Assembly: GCF_900110465.1 (NCBI RefSeq)
Contig: NZ_FODV01000008.1
Coordinates: forward strand, 82,825-146,824
Origin: Halogranum amylolyticum
Lineage (GTDB): Archaea; Halobacteriota; Halobacteria; Halobacteriales; Haloferacaceae
Length of the DNA: 64,000 nucleotides
Direction of reading: 5' to 3'
Shown: one piece after another, positions 24,253 through 33,621 of the stretch
How the letters are laid out: the number at the start of each line of letters is the position of its first letter
How positions within the stretch are numbered: the stretch's first letter is position 1
Made by a program: the position numbers and the translations under genes
Notes under the pieces: generated by a model
What the model saw: only the letters and a program-made list of their open reading frames with translations
Database searches by the model: none
What the model was told of the DNA's origin: nothing

Positions 24253-25209
24253 TCAATCGTGGGTCGTCGGTCGGTGACAGTCGAAGGCGGCGGTCTCGAC
24301 GTGTGCGCCCTCCAACTGGAGCGTGGCGTGGTCGACGCCGAACCGGTCGCCGAGCAGTCGCTGGGTCTGCCCGAGAATCGCGTCGCCGTCGGCCTCGGCG
24401 GTCGTGACGAGATGACCGCTCAGCGCGACCCGCTGTGAGTCGAGCGCCCAGACGTGGAGATGGTGGACGTCGGCGACGCCGTCGACGGCGGCCAGCGCCG
24501 CGCGTATCTCGTCGACGTCGAGTCCACGGGGCGTCCCCTGCAAGAGGATGTTGAGACTGTCGCGGAGCAGGTCCCACACAGAGTAGGAGACGAGCGCGGC
24601 GACGACGAGCGCGAACACCGGATCGAGCACGTACCAGTCGGTGACGAGGAGAGTGAGACCGAGAACGACGGCGGCGACGCTCCCGGCGGCGTCGGCCAAC
24701 AGGTGGAGGAACGCCCCTTCGACGTTCAGCGAGTCGCGGTGACCCGAGAGCACCCACGCGGCGACGAGGTTCGCGACGAGGCCGACGACGCCCACGGCGA
24801 CGACGAGCGACGCGTCGACCGGACGTGGGTCGCCGAACCGCCGGAGCGCGTCGTAGACGACGTAGCCGACGACGCCGAGGAGAAACAGCCCGTTGACGAG
24901 CGCGCCGAGCACCTCCGCCCGGTGGTAGCCGTAGGTGCGCCGGGCGTCTGCCGGGCGGGTCGACACCCACGCGGCGAACAGCGCCAAGAGGAGACTGGCG
25001 CTGTCGGTGAGCATATGCGTCGCGTCGGCGAGGAGCGTCACCGAGTCCGCCAGCAGCGCTCCGACCAGTTCGACGACGAAGAACGCGGTGTTGATCGCGA
25101 GGGCGACGAGGAGCGCCCGCCGACTGGCGGCCGCGTGGTCGGGGTGACCGGCGTGGCTACCGTGCCCGGCGTGCCTCGCGTCCTCGCCGTGGCTGGGGTC
25201 GCCGGACAT
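24253..25209 (-). CDS. Cation diffusion facilitator (Zn2+/Cd2+ efflux)
   Basis: A 318-residue CDF transporter exchanging metal for protons. Six helices follow a His-rich N-terminus (HAGHGSHAGHPDHAA). The transport-site residues are DATHMLTD in helix 2 and HLLADAAGS in helix 5 (His and Asp ligands). The C-terminal cytoplasmic domain (ADVHHLHVWALD, FGVDHATLQLE) is the metal-regulated dimer domain. It begins 9 bases after the P-type ATPase gene, so the two form one operon and export the same class of metal. Confidence 0.94.
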   Translation of the reverse strand: MSGDPSHGEDARHAGHGSHAGHPDHAAASRRALLVALAINTAFFVVELVGALLADSVTLLADATHMLTDSASLLLALFAAWVSTRPADARRTYGYHRAEVLGALVNGLFLLGVVGYVVYDALRRFGDPRPVDASLVVAVGVVGLVANLVAAWVLSGHRDSLNVEGAFLHLLADAAGSVAAVVLGLTLLVTDWYVLDPVFALVVAALVSYSVWDLLRDSLNILLQGTPRGLDVDEIRAALAAVDGVADVHHLHVWALDSQRVALSGHLVTTAEADGDAILGQTQRLLGDRFGVDHATLQLEGAHVETAAFDCHRPTTHD

Positions 25210-25218
25210 CGGAGCACC

Positions 25219-27876
25219 TCAGTCGTGGTCGGTGTGACTGTGGTCGGCGTGGTCGTGGCCGTCGTGACCCTCGTTGCCGCCGTCGCCGTGTTCCCACCCG
25301 TTCGACTCGGGGGAGACGCCGGCGAGTCGCATCGCGTTGCCCGTGACACCGAGGCTCATCCCCATGTCGCCGACGACGACGGCGACGATGACGGAGACGA
25401 GACCCAGCGGCGCGCCGACCGCGAGGACGGCCTTCACCGCGAGCGACGCCCAGATGTTCTGCCGGATGACGCTGTTGGCCTGCGAGGCGAGGTCGTAGAG
25501 GTAGGGCATCCGCGTCAGGTCGTCGGCCATCAGCGCGACGTCCGCCGTCTCCAGCGCCGTGTCGGTGCCGGCCGCACCCATCGCGATGCCGACCGTCGCC
25601 GTCGCCAGGGCGGGCGCGTCGTTGACGCCGTCGCCGACCATCGCGACGCCGCCGTCGTACTGCTTGCGCAGGCGTTCGACGACTTCGACCTTCTGTTCGG
25701 GCAGCAGATCCGCCCGCACTTCGTCGACGCCGACCTGCTGGGCGATGGCCTGCGCGGTGCGTTCGTTGTCGCCGGTGAGCATCACGACGTGTTCGACGCC
25801 GAGTTCGCGCAGTCGTGAGACGGCCCACTTCGCCTCCGGGCGGACCGTGTCGGCGATGGCGACGACGCCCTCCAGTTCGTCTTCGGTGCCGACGAGGACG
25901 ACCGACTTCCCCTCGGCCTGCAGTCGGGGGATGGTCTCGTTGACGAGATCGAGGTAGGTGCCGTGCTCGCAGTCGCGGGGGGCCGCGGCGTCGCCGTCGT
26001 CGCCGGCGACGATTGGACCACTACCCGTCGCCGCGCCGCCATCGGTCCTGATGTGCGTGTGCTCCAACTCGAAGCCGAGCTCCGCGAACAGACCGGGTTT
26101 GCCGGCGTAGTGGGTCGTTCCGTCGAGGTCGGCCTTCACGCCCTTGCCGGTGATCGCCTCGAAGTTCGCGATCTCGCGGTCGGGGACGCCGTGGCGCTCG
26201 GCGTGGTCGACGATGGCGGCGGCGATGGGGTGTTCGCTGCGCTGTTCGAGCGCGCGGGCACAGCGCAGGAGGTCCGACTCGGACGTGCCGTTGAGCGTGA
26301 TGACGTCCGTCACGGCGAGTTCGCCGGTCGTGAGCGTCCCCGTCTTGTCGAAGGCGACGGCGTCGACCTCGCCCATCGCCTCGAGGTGGTTTCCGCCCTT
26401 GATCAGCACGCCGTTTCGAGCGGCGCTCGTGATACCCGAGACGACCGAGACGGGCGTCGAGATGACGAACGCACACGGACAGGCGATGACGAGCAGCGTC
26501 AGACCGCGGACGAACGCCTCGGTCCACGTGACGCCGAAGACGGTCGGCGAGAGCAGCGTCGTCCCGATCGCGAGGGCGACGATCACCGGCGTGTAGTAGC
26601 GCGCGAAGCGGTCGACGAACTGCTCTGACTCCGTTCTGTTGGACTGGGCGTCCTCGACCATCTCGATGACGCGCGAGAGCGTCGACTCCGCCGCGGTCGT
26701 CGTCACTTCGATCTCGAGGTAGCCGCTCTCGACGATGCTGCCGGCGTACACCTCGTCGCCGGCGGCCTTGTCGACAGGGACGCTCTCGCCGGTGATCGGC
26801 GACTCGTCGATCGGACTCGACCCCTCGCGGACGACGCCGTCGATCGGTACCTTGTCGCCGGGGCGGACGACGACCGTCTCGCCGACGGCGACGTCCTCGA
26901 CGGCGACGGTCGTCTCCTCGCCGTCGCGGAGCACCGTCGCGGTGTCCGGCGACAGCTCCATCAGCTCTCGCATGGAGTTGCGCGCTCGGTCCATCGAGAA
27001 CCGCTCGAGCAGTTCGGCCACGCTGAACAGCACGGCCAGCGTCGCCGCCTCGAACGGCAGGTCGACGAGCAGTGCGCCGACGATCCCCGTCGCCATCAGG
27101 AAGTCGATGTCGAGATTGCGGTTCTTCGCCGAGTAGTAGCCGTTACGGACGATGGCCTGTCCGGCAGCGAGGACGGCGGCGAGGTAGAACGCCCACGCGA
27201 CGGTGACGTCGCGGCTGAAGACGGTGACGAGCGTCACGTCGAGACCGGTGAGCAGGAACTCGACGACGATTCCGAAGAGCAGGAACACGGCACCTGCAAT
27301 CGTCTTCAGTGCGCGGGGACTCCGCCAGACGGCGCTCGAGGAGTCGTCGGTGTCGCCGGACTCGACGGCGTAGCCAGCGCCCTCGATGGCGGCGACGACC
27401 GACCCGCGACTCGTGCGGGCCGGGTCGTAGGTGACGAGGACGCGCCCCGTCGTCGGTTGTGTCTCGTACTCGACGACGCCGTCGACGGTGGCCAGCGCGT
27501 TCTCGACTTTCCCCGCGCAGGAACCGCAGTCCATGTCGGGGACGTCGAACGCCTCCTGCTCGCTGTCGGCGACGGCGTACCCCGCACCCTCGACGCGCTC
27601 GCGGATGGCGTCGGGTCCCGTCACTGCCGGGTCGTACTGGACGACGAGCGTCCCCGTCGTCGGCCGCGGGTCGGTCGCGTGGAGCCCGTCGAGACCAGCC
27701 AACGCGTTCTCGACTTTCCCCGCACAGGAACCGCAATCCATCTCCGGTACCGACAGCTGGAGCGTCTCGCCGCGCTCGGCCGTCGGTGTCGCGTCGGCGT
27801 GGACGTGGCTCTCTTCCGCCTCGTGGCTACAGCCACACGAACCGCCGCCGCAACTGTTCTCCGTCTCGTCAGTCAT
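25219..27876 (-). CDS. Zn2+/Cd2+/Pb2+-type P1B ATPase
   Basis: An 885-residue metal efflux pump. The N-terminus has a Cys/His-rich start (CGGGSCGCSHE), two heavy-metal-associated domains with DCGSCAGKVENAL (Cys48/51 and 117/120), then eight helices, the transmembrane metal site CPC in IACPCAFVISTPV, the phosphorylation site DKTGTLT, the SEHPIA HP loop and VGDGVNDAPALA. The CPCAFVISTPV context and the downstream CDF gene favour Zn/Cd/Pb over Cu. The C-terminus is His/Asp-rich (GHDGHDHADHSHTDHD). First gene of an operon. No metal-sensor gene is next to it. Confidence 0.95.
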   Translation of the reverse strand: MTDETENSCGGGSCGCSHEAEESHVHADATPTAERGETLQLSVPEMDCGSCAGKVENALAGLDGLHATDPRPTTGTLVVQYDPAVTGPDAIRERVEGAGYAVADSEQEAFDVPDMDCGSCAGKVENALATVDGVVEYETQPTTGRVLVTYDPARTSRGSVVAAIEGAGYAVESGDTDDSSSAVWRSPRALKTIAGAVFLLFGIVVEFLLTGLDVTLVTVFSRDVTVAWAFYLAAVLAAGQAIVRNGYYSAKNRNLDIDFLMATGIVGALLVDLPFEAATLAVLFSVAELLERFSMDRARNSMRELMELSPDTATVLRDGEETTVAVEDVAVGETVVVRPGDKVPIDGVVREGSSPIDESPITGESVPVDKAAGDEVYAGSIVESGYLEIEVTTTAAESTLSRVIEMVEDAQSNRTESEQFVDRFARYYTPVIVALAIGTTLLSPTVFGVTWTEAFVRGLTLLVIACPCAFVISTPVSVVSGITSAARNGVLIKGGNHLEAMGEVDAVAFDKTGTLTTGELAVTDVITLNGTSESDLLRCARALEQRSEHPIAAAIVDHAERHGVPDREIANFEAITGKGVKADLDGTTHYAGKPGLFAELGFELEHTHIRTDGGAATGSGPIVAGDDGDAAAPRDCEHGTYLDLVNETIPRLQAEGKSVVLVGTEDELEGVVAIADTVRPEAKWAVSRLRELGVEHVVMLTGDNERTAQAIAQQVGVDEVRADLLPEQKVEVVERLRKQYDGGVAMVGDGVNDAPALATATVGIAMGAAGTDTALETADVALMADDLTRMPYLYDLASQANSVIRQNIWASLAVKAVLAVGAPLGLVSVIVAVVVGDMGMSLGVTGNAMRLAGVSPESNGWEHGDGGNEGHDGHDHADHSHTDHD

Positions 27877-27899
27877 TGGCTGAGCGTAGTAACTCCGGG

Positions 27900-27908
27900 A
27901 GTATTAAT
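27900..27908 (-). promoter_or_regulatory. TATA box of the metal-efflux operon
   Basis: Minus strand GATTAATACT, centred about 29 bases upstream of the ATG at 27876, giving a nearly leaderless mRNA for the ATPase and CDF genes. Confidence 0.55.
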
Positions 27909-27953
27909 CTCTCTGCCACAGCTACATCAGTGGATAATACAGATTAACAATTT

Positions 27954-27969
27954 TTAACGACATCGTTAA
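27954..27969. promoter_or_regulatory. Perfect palindrome TTAACGA-CA-TCGTTAA
   Basis: Seven-base arms around two bases, embedded in an AT-rich patch between the metal-efflux promoter and the 3' end of RNase P RNA. It is 46 bases upstream of the TATA box. Its symmetry suggests a dimeric repressor or activator site for the efflux operon, or part of a bidirectional terminator for rnpB. Neither role can be decided here. Confidence 0.5.
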
Positions 27970-28006
27970 TAACTCGTCGCTCGAAGTCGTCACTTCGGGG
28001 TCCGTG

Positions 28007-28446
28007 ACGTGGCTGAGAGGAGTAAGCCCCCTTCTGTTCCTCCCGACATTCGGCTGAGCGTCCGCGTCCGTCGTCCGGACTACCTTCGGGCGGCCGACGA
28101 CACACGAATCGTGTCCTCGGCCGCCGCGTGGCGCGGACTTGCACCGGCGAGGATTCGCCGTTCCATCCGTTCTCGGCCGTCGGTGGCGGGCGTGACGCCC
28201 GCACACGGGGAGATGCTGATCACATCTCGCGACCCTCGACGGGTTAACTCCCCTTCCTCGCGGTCGGGTTCGCACGTCTCATCGGTCGGGCCGAGTGGTC
28301 TCGTTTCTGTTCCAGAGCCAGTCGTCTCCGACTCCGGGCTTGCGCCCGGTCACCTGTCCGGACGGTGGGGGGACTTTCCTCATGCCCCGCAGAACGGGGC
28401 ACGGGGGTCGGGCTCTCTCTGCCGACTGGACCTAGCTTGGCCACTT
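28007..28446 (-). ncRNA. rnpB: RNase P RNA (archaeal type A)
   Basis: The minus strand carries the conserved RNase P RNA blocks in order: GAGGAAAGTCC (CR-I) near 28370-28385, GGAACAGAAACGAGACC in the middle, and ACAGAAGGGGGCTTA (CR-V) near 28018-28040. The ends pair as helix P1 (GTGGC at about 28440 with GCCAC at about 28010). The roughly 440 nt length matches haloarchaeal RNase P RNA. It processes tRNA 5' ends. Exact ends are estimated from P1. Confidence 0.96.
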
Positions 28447-28546
28447 AAATAAGCCGTTCGATACCGTTAACCGTCTCCTAATATTCCTCATGATTCATCT
28501 TGTCCGAAGGGAAGCGTTCAAGTCTCTCGGTACCTAGTGTGCGGGT

Positions 28547-29158
28547 ATGTCCGAGGCGCAGACCGTACGCCTCTCCTACGAGGATGGGGCTCGGGCGGTC
28601 GAACTAGCGCGGGAGTCGGTCGAATCGTACGTTCTTCACGGGCAACGTGAGCAACCCGGCAGCATGCGGGACGCCTTCTACAACCGCACCGGGGCGTTCG
28701 TCCGGATAACCTCGACGCGGGGTCGAGGTCGCGTGCGCGGCTGTGCGGGCACCTATCGAGGAAAGAACCAACTCGGTCACGCCATCGTCGACGCGGCCAT
28801 CCAGGCCGCCTCCGGCGACTCCTGTGGCTCCGAAATCGAACCGCCCGAACTCCAGAATCTCAACATCTCGGTCTGCATCGTCTCGAACCACATTCTCACC
28901 AACGACCCGCTCGCCGATCTCGAACTCGGCAAACACGGTGTCGCCGTCGACAAGGGTGGTAACCACGGCTGGCTCTACCCCACGATCCCCGTCGAGAACA
29001 ACTGGAGCGAGGAGAAGTACCTCAGTCGCGTCTGCCGCAAGGCCAAACTGTCGCCGCTGGCGTGGCAGGACGACGACACGATGGTGACGCTCATCGAGGG
29101 ACAGGTGTTCCGAGAGCGTCCCGACGGCGGCAGCGTCCAAGAGCTTCAGATCAAGTAA
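28547..29158 (+). CDS. AMMECR1 domain protein (TIGR00296)
   Basis: A 203-residue soluble protein with the AMMECR1 signature GRGRVRGCAGTYRG (RGC(I/A)GT) and the C-terminal YLSRVCRKAKLSPLAWQD segment. The family is universal in archaea and eukaryotes and has no settled biochemical role. The ATG at 28547 lies about 100 bases from the 5' end of rnpB, with which it is divergent. Confidence 0.93.
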   Translation: MSEAQTVRLSYEDGARAVELARESVESYVLHGQREQPGSMRDAFYNRTGAFVRITSTRGRGRVRGCAGTYRGKNQLGHAIVDAAIQAASGDSCGSEIEPPELQNLNISVCIVSNHILTNDPLADLELGKHGVAVDKGGNHGWLYPTIPVENNWSEEKYLSRVCRKAKLSPLAWQDDDTMVTLIEGQVFRERPDGGSVQELQIK

Positions 29159-29233
29159 CGCCGCCTCTTCTCACCCGTTCGCCGAGATCGGAGGGCCCGC
29201 CTCTCGAAGACGGACATCCGCCACGACGAGTGA

Positions 29234-30400
29234 CTACTCTTGGGTCGCGGTTCCGAACCCCGTCAGCGCCGCGTCCTCGACCGCCCGTTCGGCCGCCGAA
29301 TCCAGGTCGAACGCGTCTTCGGCGACGAGTTCGCCGTCCCGGAGCAGCGGTTCCAGCAGCGACTCGGCGTCCGCCGGCGCCTCTCGCCCGCGGAGTCCGA
29401 CGTGGTGGCCGCCGTCGGCCGTCCGGTAGACCTCCTTCACACCCGAGAGTTTGCCGCGTTTGGCCGCCGGTTCGCCCTCGATCTCGACGATGTCGAGCGC
29501 GAAGTCCACCGGGTCGGCGTTCGAGACGTACCCGCCGACGCCGAACCCGTCGACGACGTCGCGGAGTCGTCGCAGGTCCGCCGGCCCGAGTCCGCCGCTG
29601 ACGAAGATGTCGACGTCGTCCTTCCCACGGGCTTCGAGTTCCCAGCGCACCTCCCGGCAGATGTGCCGGAAGTCGCCGCGGCGCGAACTCGTCGTGTCGA
29701 GTCGGACCCCCGAGAGGCGGTCGCCGAGCGCCTCGACGGCCCGGACGACCTCGTCTTTCTCGTCGGAGTAAGTGTCACAGAGCGCGATACGTGGGACGTC
29801 CTCGTCGACGGCCTCGTCGAACGCCAGCCACGCCTGCTCCTGGTTGCCGCGGCCGAACGCGATCAGCAGCGCGTGCGGCATCGTCCCGCCTGCCTCCCGA
29901 CCGAGGACGTCGCCCGCGGCGACGTGCGAGAAGCCGTCGAACCCCCCCAGCAGCGCGCTCCGTTCGACCATCGCCGCCATCGACGGGTGGACGTGGCGCG
30001 CACCGAACGACAGCACCTGGGAGTCGGGTGCCGCCCGGCGGGTCTCGAGGGCGGCGGTCGCGATCCCCGAGGCGTGCGAGAGGAAGCCGAGGAGCGACGT
30101 CTCCAGACGGCCGAACTCGAGGTACGGTCCCTCGATTCGCATCACCGGGCCGCCGTCGAACAGTCGGCCCTCGGGGACGGCGTCGACGTCGACGGCATGT
30201 CCCTCCAGGAGATGCGCGGCGTCTTTCAGTCCGGCGAGGAGCTCGAATCCGCCGTCGGGGAACTGGTCGGCGGTGACTTCGGCGACGACGTGGGGGTTCT
30301 TCCCCGCGTGGCGGAGCGTCGTCTCCGTGCGGTCGAAGTAGGCGTCGGTGGCGCGACCCGACAGGATGGCCTCCTCGTCGACGATGTCGAACGCGGTCAT
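29234..30400 (-). CDS. pncB: Nicotinate phosphoribosyltransferase
   Basis: Makes nicotinate mononucleotide from nicotinate and PRPP in NAD salvage. The 388-residue protein begins with FDIVDEEAILSGRATDAYFDRT, followed by SLLGFLSHASGIATAA, VLSFGARHVHPSMAAMVERSAL, SHVAAGDVLGREAGGTMPHAL, ALCDTYSDEKDEVVRA, GVRLDTTSSRRGDF and FVSGGLGPADL, all typical of NAPRTase with the phosphate-binding Arg/Ser region. Length is normal for archaea. An isochorismatase-fold hydrolase at 36101 could supply nicotinate from nicotinamide. Confidence 0.94.
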   Translation of the reverse strand: MTAFDIVDEEAILSGRATDAYFDRTETTLRHAGKNPHVVAEVTADQFPDGGFELLAGLKDAAHLLEGHAVDVDAVPEGRLFDGGPVMRIEGPYLEFGRLETSLLGFLSHASGIATAALETRRAAPDSQVLSFGARHVHPSMAAMVERSALLGGFDGFSHVAAGDVLGREAGGTMPHALLIAFGRGNQEQAWLAFDEAVDEDVPRIALCDTYSDEKDEVVRAVEALGDRLSGVRLDTTSSRRGDFRHICREVRWELEARGKDDVDIFVSGGLGPADLRRLRDVVDGFGVGGYVSNADPVDFALDIVEIEGEPAAKRGKLSGVKEVYRTADGGHHVGLRGREAPADAESLLEPLLRDGELVAEDAFDLDSAAERAVEDAALTGFGTATQE

Positions 30401-30488
30401 TGGGCCCCCTTCTTTCGGGGAATTGAAAAAGACACCCGTTCGGTCGGTGACGTCGAAGAGAATCCGTCTTCGATGTCGGGTCCGGTAC

Positions 30489-31874
30489 TCAGTTCCGCCG
30501 GTGGACGGCGGCGAGTTCCGCCACCGACGGGGCGTTGACGATCGTGACGCGACTGCCCCGATGAGTCACTCGGAAGGCGTCGCCGAACGGGCGGTCCTCG
30601 GGGACCCGGTAGACGCGCGGAGCGACGCGTTCGCCGCCCAGTTCGTCGACGAGGATGCTCTCGTAGGCGGAGACGAACTGACGGGCGTCCCGCTCTGTGT
30701 CCCACTCGAGCGCCCAGACGTAGCCGTACTCGTTCTGGCCGCTCTCGTACGGGACGACCCGGTCGCCGCCCCACCCGGCGCTCGCCGGATGCGTGTAGTT
30801 GTACGCGGAGTAGTCGCTCTCGTCCTGCCGGAACGACGCCCGGTCGACGTAGCCGTTCTGCCACAGCATGGCGTACAGCGACGCCTCGCCGACGGTGTCG
30901 GCCTGCGGGTTCAGGTCGAACCGGGACCAGTTCCCCGCAGAACGATCCGGGACCGACACGTCGACGGGAGCCTCGTCGGGGTACGTCTCGGGATGAATGA
31001 GCTGCTCCGTGCTCGCCGGGGAGTTCTCGTAGACGGCGTCGACAGCGTCCCAGCCGCCGCGTCGGTACAATCGGTCGACCAGTGCGGGACCTTCGCTGTA
31101 CGGCGTGTAGACCGTGACGAAGACGCCGGGGACCGAGAGGCCGCTCGCGCCGCCGCTCGTCCCCGACTCGGGCGTCGGGACGCAGTCGAACGTCCCGCGC
31201 TCACACCGCTGTTCGTACAGATACTCGACGTACCGCGCGTCGCCCTCGACGATGCCGCTGCGGGCGAGTTGGCCGTCCTGCGTCCGGGCGTCGTTGCCGA
31301 GGCCGAACTGCTGGTCTTGGAGCGCGTGGACGAGTTCGTGTGCCAGCGTCGCGCGGTCGATCTGTGGCGTCTCCGAGTCGCTGACCACGACGATGCGCTC
31401 GCGACTCGACGAGTAGAACCCCGCGACCGACCCGCCGTACAGCTCCTCCAGCACGTCGCTCGCCTCGCGGTCCTCGCCGACGAGGAGCAGCGCCTCCCAC
31501 ACCTGGTCGTTCCACGCCCGGTACTCGGCGTTCCGGTCGCCCTGCGTGGACCGACCCTGTCGGCTCTGTCGGTACTGTTCGCGGCTGACGACGTCGACGG
31601 GGACGGGGCGCTCGAACTCCAGCCCGCGGATGCGTTCGACGCGGGCCATCGTCCGCGCGACGAGCGCCTCGCGTTCGTCCGCGTCGAGTCCGTCCGACTG
31701 GTCGACGTCGAGCGACTCGTTGTACCAGTAGCCGTTCTCCCAGCCGAGACGGTCGCTCGGCGGGTCGTCAGGCCACTCCCAGTCCGGGTCGGCGGCCGTC
31801 GGCGGCGTCACCGGCGCTGCACACCCGGCGAGCACGACGAGGAAGACCGCGAGCACGGCGAGTTGTCGGGACAC
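30489..31874 (-). CDS. Hvo_1808-family surface protein, copy A (lipoprotein with HEXXH)
   Basis: A 461-residue exported lipoprotein (LVVLAGC, Cys18) of a haloarchaeal surface family. It begins its mature part with LGWENGYWYNESLDVDQSDG. A zincin motif HELVH (179-183) is followed 27 residues later by Glu210 in GIVEGD, as in gluzincins. GYVWALEWDT and VTIVNAPSVAEL close the protein. The family is annotated as surface protein; protease activity is inferred from the motif only. It is the first of three tandem paralogs, all minus strand (30489-35145), with gaps of about 100 bases. Confidence 0.85.
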   Translation of the reverse strand: MSRQLAVLAVFLVVLAGCAAPVTPPTAADPDWEWPDDPPSDRLGWENGYWYNESLDVDQSDGLDADEREALVARTMARVERIRGLEFERPVPVDVVSREQYRQSRQGRSTQGDRNAEYRAWNDQVWEALLLVGEDREASDVLEELYGGSVAGFYSSSRERIVVVSDSETPQIDRATLAHELVHALQDQQFGLGNDARTQDGQLARSGIVEGDARYVEYLYEQRCERGTFDCVPTPESGTSGGASGLSVPGVFVTVYTPYSEGPALVDRLYRRGGWDAVDAVYENSPASTEQLIHPETYPDEAPVDVSVPDRSAGNWSRFDLNPQADTVGEASLYAMLWQNGYVDRASFRQDESDYSAYNYTHPASAGWGGDRVVPYESGQNEYGYVWALEWDTERDARQFVSAYESILVDELGGERVAPRVYRVPEDRPFGDAFRVTHRGSRVTIVNAPSVAELAAVHRRN

Positions 31875-31974
31875 GTCGACTCTCGGTCGGCCGTCGACAA
31901 AGGTCGTTCGCCGACGGCGTCGCGGTGGACCGGGAGCGCGACGGTGACTCGCTGCCTGTCGGGCCCTCTCCCCG

Positions 31975-33516
31975 TCAGTCGTCGTTCGCGGGTGCGTGGA
32001 CCCGCGAGAGGTCGTCGACGGTCGGCGCGTTCGTCACGACGACGGTGTCGCCGCGCTGGACGACGCGGAACGCGTCGCCGAACCCGTTGGGGTCGTCCTC
32101 GGCGATGCGGTAGACCGTCCCCGGACTGTCGGCGTCGGCGACCTCGCTGGCGTTCCGGTGGTCGAGCAGCTGGCCGTAGCCGTCGCGGAACTCGTCGGCC
32201 GACGACTCGTTCTCGAACTGGATCGTCCAGACGTAGCCCGTCTCGTCGTCGGCGTTCACGTAGGAGACGAGTCGGTCGCCCGCGAAGCCGTCGGTGTACG
32301 GGTTGTCGTAGCTCAGCGGGTCGAACTGTCGCGGGTCGCCGCTCTCGTTCGTGTTGAGCCACTGTTCCGGCGAGACGATGCGTGCCCCCGGCTTCTCGTA
32401 CAGCGGCGTGACGAGCATGCTCGCGAGCCCCGCCTCGCCGACCTCGGCGTAGTTCGCCCGGCCGTCGACGTCGATGCGCTCCCAGGACCCCGACGTCCGG
32501 TCTGTGACTGTCGGTTCCGTCGGAGCGTCGTCGGGGTACTGCTCGGGGTGGATGACCTGCGACGTCGACGCCGGCGGGTTCTCGTAGACGGCGTCGACGG
32601 CGTCCCAGCCACCCGCCTGGTACGTCGCGTAGACGAACGCCGGCCCGTCGGAGTAGGGCTGGTACTTCAGGAGGTACGGGCCGATGGCGGAGAGGCCGCC
32701 GGAGCCGGTGTCGCTCGCGTTCGCGCCGCCGCCGCTCTGACCGGCCTGACCGCTCTCGCCGTCCGCGGTCTGACCGTCGGTCAGACAGGACCACTCGTCG
32801 CCACACCGCTGACCGTACAGGTAGTCGACGAGGTTCCCGTCGCCCTCGACGATGCCGTCGACGGCGTTGTGGTCCTCGCGGGTCGACTGCTCGTACGAGG
32901 AGATGTCGAACTGCTGGTCCTGCAGCGCGTGGAACAGCTCCTGAGAGAGCGTCACTTCCGAGAGCTTCGGCGACTCGGAGTTCCCGCTGACGAGGACGAT
33001 CCGCTCCTCGCGCGGCGAGTAGTAGCCGCCGATGGCGGCCTGTCGGTTCTGCGTCTGGACGGCCAGCGAGTCGGTCGACTCGTTGATCATGAACAGCGCC
33101 TCGAACTTCGCGTTGTCGAAGCGACTGCGGTTGGGCGACGTAGTGTTGTTGTTACTGGGGGTCGAGAACTCGTCGCGGCCGACGACCTCGACGGGGACCG
33201 ACCGCTCGAACTCCAGTCCACGGATGTACTCGACGCGGGCCATCGATCGGTTGGTGACGGCGGCGAGTTCCGAGTCGTTCAGTCCGTCGGACTGATCGAC
33301 GTCGATCGACTCGTTGTACCAGTATCCGCCCTCCCAGCCGAGACGGTCCTCGGCGGGGTCCGAGAGGTCGGCCGGCGCGGGTTCGACGTCGGCGTGGACG
33401 TCGTCGTCGGGGACGACGGTGTCCGAAGCGCTGCCGGAGTCGGCGAACGGGACCGACCCGACACAGCCAGCGAGCAGTACGAGAGCAACGGTAGCGAGAG
33501 CAGGGAGGCGACGCAC
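31975..33516 (-). CDS. Hvo_1808-family surface protein, copy B (HEXXH mutated to QELFH)
   Basis: A 513-residue lipoprotein (VALVLLAGC, Cys18) paralogous to copies A and C, with the same WEGGYWYNESIDVDQSDG start and GYVWTIQFENESS near the end. At the zincin position it reads SQELFHALQD (residues 191-200): the first zinc His is Gln192, from codon CAG instead of CAC or CAT. The downstream Glu224 in GIVEGD is kept. The protein also has a longer low-complexity insertion (Gly/Ser/Ala) around 240-260. I infer loss of zinc catalysis, so perhaps a structural or binding role. Confidence 0.84.
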   Translation of the reverse strand: MRRLPALATVALVLLAGCVGSVPFADSGSASDTVVPDDDVHADVEPAPADLSDPAEDRLGWEGGYWYNESIDVDQSDGLNDSELAAVTNRSMARVEYIRGLEFERSVPVEVVGRDEFSTPSNNNTTSPNRSRFDNAKFEALFMINESTDSLAVQTQNRQAAIGGYYSPREERIVLVSGNSESPKLSEVTLSQELFHALQDQQFDISSYEQSTREDHNAVDGIVEGDGNLVDYLYGQRCGDEWSCLTDGQTADGESGQAGQSGGGANASDTGSGGLSAIGPYLLKYQPYSDGPAFVYATYQAGGWDAVDAVYENPPASTSQVIHPEQYPDDAPTEPTVTDRTSGSWERIDVDGRANYAEVGEAGLASMLVTPLYEKPGARIVSPEQWLNTNESGDPRQFDPLSYDNPYTDGFAGDRLVSYVNADDETGYVWTIQFENESSADEFRDGYGQLLDHRNASEVADADSPGTVYRIAEDDPNGFGDAFRVVQRGDTVVVTNAPTVDDLSRVHAPANDD

Positions 33517-33621
33517 GTCTGTGCCGACGTTGGGGGTCGAGACGCAAAGGTCTGCTGTCCGAGCATCTCTCGGACGTCCACAAAGTCACGTAAGGCGTGC
33601 GATCGAGGCGGTGCCAACGCG

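Noticed and set aside
28009..28452. Plus-strand frame of 147 codons across the RNase P RNA gene
   Set aside because: The RNA motifs on the minus strand explain the sequence; the frame is a shadow.
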